64,000 nucleotides of DNA from Gemmobacter aquarius (GTDB taxonomy: Bacteria; Pseudomonadota; Alphaproteobacteria; Rhodobacterales; Rhodobacteraceae): contig NZ_CP028918.1 of assembly GCF_003060865.1 (NCBI RefSeq), positions 256,001-320,000 of the forward strand. Direction: 5' to 3'. How positions within the stretch are numbered: the first letter of the stretch is position 1; each line of letters begins with the position of its first letter. This document shows positions 62,146 to 64,000 of the stretch, in pieces. A model generated the notes under the pieces. The model had not been told where the DNA came from and ran no database searches. It worked only from the letters and a program-made list of their open reading frames with translations. The position numbers and the translations under genes are program-made.

Positions 62146-62790
62146 ATGACTATCGGAATCATCGGTGCAGGCGCACTTGGCAGCGGTGTGGCACGGGCTT
62201 TGGCCAAGGTCGGCATCAGCGCCACCATCGCCAACAGCCGTGGGCCGGAATCGCTGGCCGATCTCGTCAAGGAAATCGGCCCGACGCTGAAGGCAGGCAC
62301 TCTGGCCGAAGCGGCAGCCGCCGACATCGTGCTGGTCGCGCTGCGGTGGGTCGACGCCGAAAAGGTGCTGTCTGCCCTTCCGGCATGGAACGGGCGGATC
62401 GTCATCGACGGCACGAACCCGGTCGCCTTCCTGGAAGAAGGTAGCCCCGAGCGGAACGACCCGACCAACCCGTTCGCGGCCTATGGCATCGCGCCAATCG
62501 ATCTGGGTGGCGTCGCGTCGACCGACATCTTTGCAGGCTTTGTGCCGGGTGCGCGGGTGGTCAAGGCGTTCAACCATCTGGATGTGGACGTGCTTAAAGA
62601 GCCGACCGTGAACGGCGGGCAGCGTGTGCTGTTCTATTCGGGCAATGATGCCGCAGCCAAGGCCGAGGTCGGTGCAGTCATCGAAAAGATGGGCTTCTTC
62701 GCCGTCGATGTCGGGACGCAAGCTGTCGGCGGGGCGTTGGCACAACTTCCCTTCGGCGCGCTGGCCATGACGAACTTCGTCAGGGTCTGA
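62146..62790 (+). CDS. NADPH-dependent F420 reductase-like oxidoreductase
   Basis: A 214-residue NADP-binding protein: IGIIGAGALGSGVARALAKVGI, ATIANSRGPESLADLV, DIVLVALRWVDAEKVL and VVKAFNHLDVDVL. It fits the F420:NADP oxidoreductase (COG2085) fold that many F420-lacking bacteria also use on unknown substrates. The ATG at 62146 lies five bases after GGAGA. It probably forms a pair with the Rrf2 regulator upstream. Confidence 0.85.
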   Translation: MTIGIIGAGALGSGVARALAKVGISATIANSRGPESLADLVKEIGPTLKAGTLAEAAAADIVLVALRWVDAEKVLSALPAWNGRIVIDGTNPVAFLEEGSPERNDPTNPFAAYGIAPIDLGGVASTDIFAGFVPGARVVKAFNHLDVDVLKEPTVNGGQRVLFYSGNDAAAKAEVGAVIEKMGFFAVDVGTQAVGGALAQLPFGALAMTNFVRV

Positions 62791-63014
62791 TATCGCCCGA
62801 CCGGGGCCCGCAAGATTGCGGGTCCCGGCAAACTACCAGCTCGCCGCATGGACGGACAAAGGCATTCCGCACATATTTCGCCAAGGGCGCGATGAACACC
62901 AAGCCGCATGCCGCCACTGCTGCCAACCGGCGCCCGATCCACTTGTTTATGACTGTAGGCCGGTTGAGCGATTGCACGGGCGCAGCGGCCCTTGCAAACT
63001 GCCCTACAGGCACG

Positions 63015-63518
63015 TCAGAGCAGGCTTTGCGCTTCGTCCTCGGTCGGGATGCGGCCGTGGGGGGTGAAGCGGTCGACGGTTTGCGGCAGGTTGTGCGACA
63101 GGCGTTCGAGGATCTCGCTGCGCGACAGGCCGGTCGTCTGGGCCAGTTCGTCAAGCGTGTCGTGGCCGAGCGCCTGTTCGAGCTCGCTGTGGTCGATGGG
63201 CTGGTTCGAGCCTGACCCGACCCAGCTTTCGGCGCGGTCGCGGTGACCGGACTGGCCAAAACGCTCCATCAGTTCGCCGATGCCGCCGGCAAGCCCGCCG
63301 CCGCCGAGGCTGCCGAGAAGGCCGCGAAGACCGCCACCCGATCCCGTGCCCTGCCCGCCGCCGAGGCCGCCCGAAAACATGCCTCCGGATGCGTTGGGCT
63401 GCTGGCCGGACGCGCCGCCTGCGCCGCCGAGCATGTCACCCAGTTTGTCGCGGTTCTGGTAGCCGGCGACGGTGGCTATGCCCAGAAGGGCAAGAAGGGA
63501 CGGGGTGGAACGGGCCAT
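63015..63518 (-). CDS. YidB family protein (DUF937)
   Basis: A 167-residue protein. It begins MARSTPSLLALLGIATVAGYQNRDKL, has a Gly/Ser-rich centre (about 30-85) and a helical C-terminal YidB domain (SELEQALGHDTLDELAQTT, GLSRSEILERLSHNLPQTVDRFTPHGRIP). The ending is diagnostic. Function is poorly known; it may be an envelope or stress protein. It is 31 bases downstream of the GlsB-like gene and possibly cotranscribed with it. Confidence 0.88.
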   Translation of the reverse strand: MARSTPSLLALLGIATVAGYQNRDKLGDMLGGAGGASGQQPNASGGMFSGGLGGGQGTGSGGGLRGLLGSLGGGGLAGGIGELMERFGQSGHRDRAESWVGSGSNQPIDHSELEQALGHDTLDELAQTTGLSRSEILERLSHNLPQTVDRFTPHGRIPTEDEAQSLL

Positions 63519-63549
63519 GATGGTCCTCCTGTGGATGGGTTCGGGTGGG

Positions 63550-63801
63550 TCAGCGGCGGCGCGAGACGGCGCCCCAGATCACGAGCACGATTACCGCACC
63601 GACGATCGCTGCGATGATGCCCGCGCCTTCGTTCGGGCCATACCAGCCCAGCGCCTGACCGAGGTAGGTGGCGACGAAGGCGCCGACGATGCCCAGAAGC
63701 GTGGTGAGGATGAAGCCCGAGGGTTCATTGCGGCCGGGTGTGATCAGCTTGGCGATGACGCCTGCGAGAAAGCCGATGATGATGGTCCAGATGATCGACA
63801 T
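63550..63801 (-). CDS. GlsB/YeaQ/YmgE family stress membrane protein
   Basis: An 83-residue protein with three membrane helices and the family motifs IWTIIIGFLAGVIAKLITPG, GFILTTLLGIVGAFVATYLG and IIAAIVGAVIVLVIWGAV. It belongs to the so-called transglycosylase-associated group of small, stress-induced inner-membrane proteins. It lies upstream of yidB on the same strand. Confidence 0.92.
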   Translation of the reverse strand: MSIIWTIIIGFLAGVIAKLITPGRNEPSGFILTTLLGIVGAFVATYLGQALGWYGPNEGAGIIAAIVGAVIVLVIWGAVSRRR

Positions 63802-63912
63802 GGGGGGCGCGGCCTTTCAGAGCTTGGGGCCGGTGCGGCCCCTTGCGTTCTGAACGCGCCGATGTGCTGGCGGTTCCGAGCGGCCCGCTTGATGGCCCGT
63901 CTTATGACCCGC

Positions 63913-64000
63913 CTAACGGTTTGCCCAGCGGCCCATGATGTAATGCGCGGTCATCAGGTCGAGATGCGCGCCGCCGCCGTTCTTGGCGATGGTGATCTGA
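63913..64000 (-). CDS. 3' end of a gene, possibly ornithine cyclodeaminase family
   Basis: Only 28 C-terminal residues are inside the window: QITIAKNGGGAHLDLMTAHY, then IMGRWANR and a stop. The KNGGGAHLDLMTA stretch recalls the C-terminus of ornithine cyclodeaminase/EutC-like proteins, but this is too short to be sure. The gene continues beyond the right end. Confidence 0.45.
   Translation of the reverse strand, partial: QITIAKNGGGAHLDLMTAHYIMGRWANR

Overview
The window is very GC-rich and its genes look like Rhodobacterales (Rhodobacter/Paracoccus-type alphaproteobacteria). The evidence for this is the short alphaproteobacterial SerC, an isolated dnaE2 behind a GTTC-N7-GTTC SOS box, flagellar genes of the FlgP/FlgT/FlhF type behind sigma-54 sites, the imelysin plus di-haem oxidoreductase pair, and a UPF0314 (DUF2585) protein. 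No prophage, integrase, intact insertion sequence or CRISPR array was found.

Layout. 1-8.4 kb: tRNA hydroxylase trhO, an MFS permease, small membrane proteins, a metallophosphoesterase and the serine pathway (serC-serA leftward, a frameshifted serB rightward). 8.4-16.4 kb: a TSUP permease, zapE, a GAF-like protein of unknown role, an imelysin/di-haem c-type operon, a GIY-YIG protein and a sulfotransferase-like protein. 16.4-24.5 kb: two flagellar operons, flhA-flhF-fliA leftward and flgP-flgT-flgA-flgM plus one more gene rightward, each with a canonical sigma-54 -24/-12 element. 24.5-32.8 kb: a frameshifted DNA methyltransferase carrying an Mrr-like tail, a lytic transglycosylase, decayed and duplicated acetyltransferase fragments, an SOS-controlled but C-terminally shortened dnaE2, and a SOUL protein. 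33-42.1 kb: leuC-leuD, a membrane protein, a frameshifted EEP-family protein, a run of three related membrane proteins (two with LytTR DNA-binding domains), leuB, an EamA exporter and tRNA-Pro(CGG).

42.2-61.4 kb is the most distinctive part: a catabolic island of about 19 kb. It encodes a full lower pathway from hydroxyquinol (1,2,4-trihydroxybenzene) to TCA-cycle precursors: intradiol dioxygenase, maleylacetate reductase, PcaIJ CoA transferase and PcaF thiolase. Beside it lie a ribose-type (CUT2) ABC importer with an ATPase-permease fusion, six dissimilar NAD(P) oxidoreductases, a YciI-like and a tautomerase-like protein, an IclR regulator, and a regulator that joins a winged-helix domain to a cytoplasmic ABC-type solute-binding domain. 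No resorcinol or phenol hydroxylase is present. My inference is that a polar, probably alicyclic or glycosidic compound is imported and turned into hydroxyquinol by dehydrogenases. The right end carries an Rrf2 regulator with an NADP-binding partner, YidB and GlsB-like envelope/stress proteins, and the 3' end of an unidentified gene.

Two families of palindromic intergenic repeats recur through the first 32 kb, mostly at gene ends. Three otherwise intact genes (serB, the methyltransferase, the EEP protein) are each broken by one base in a homopolymer run, so sequencing error must be excluded before calling them pseudogenes.
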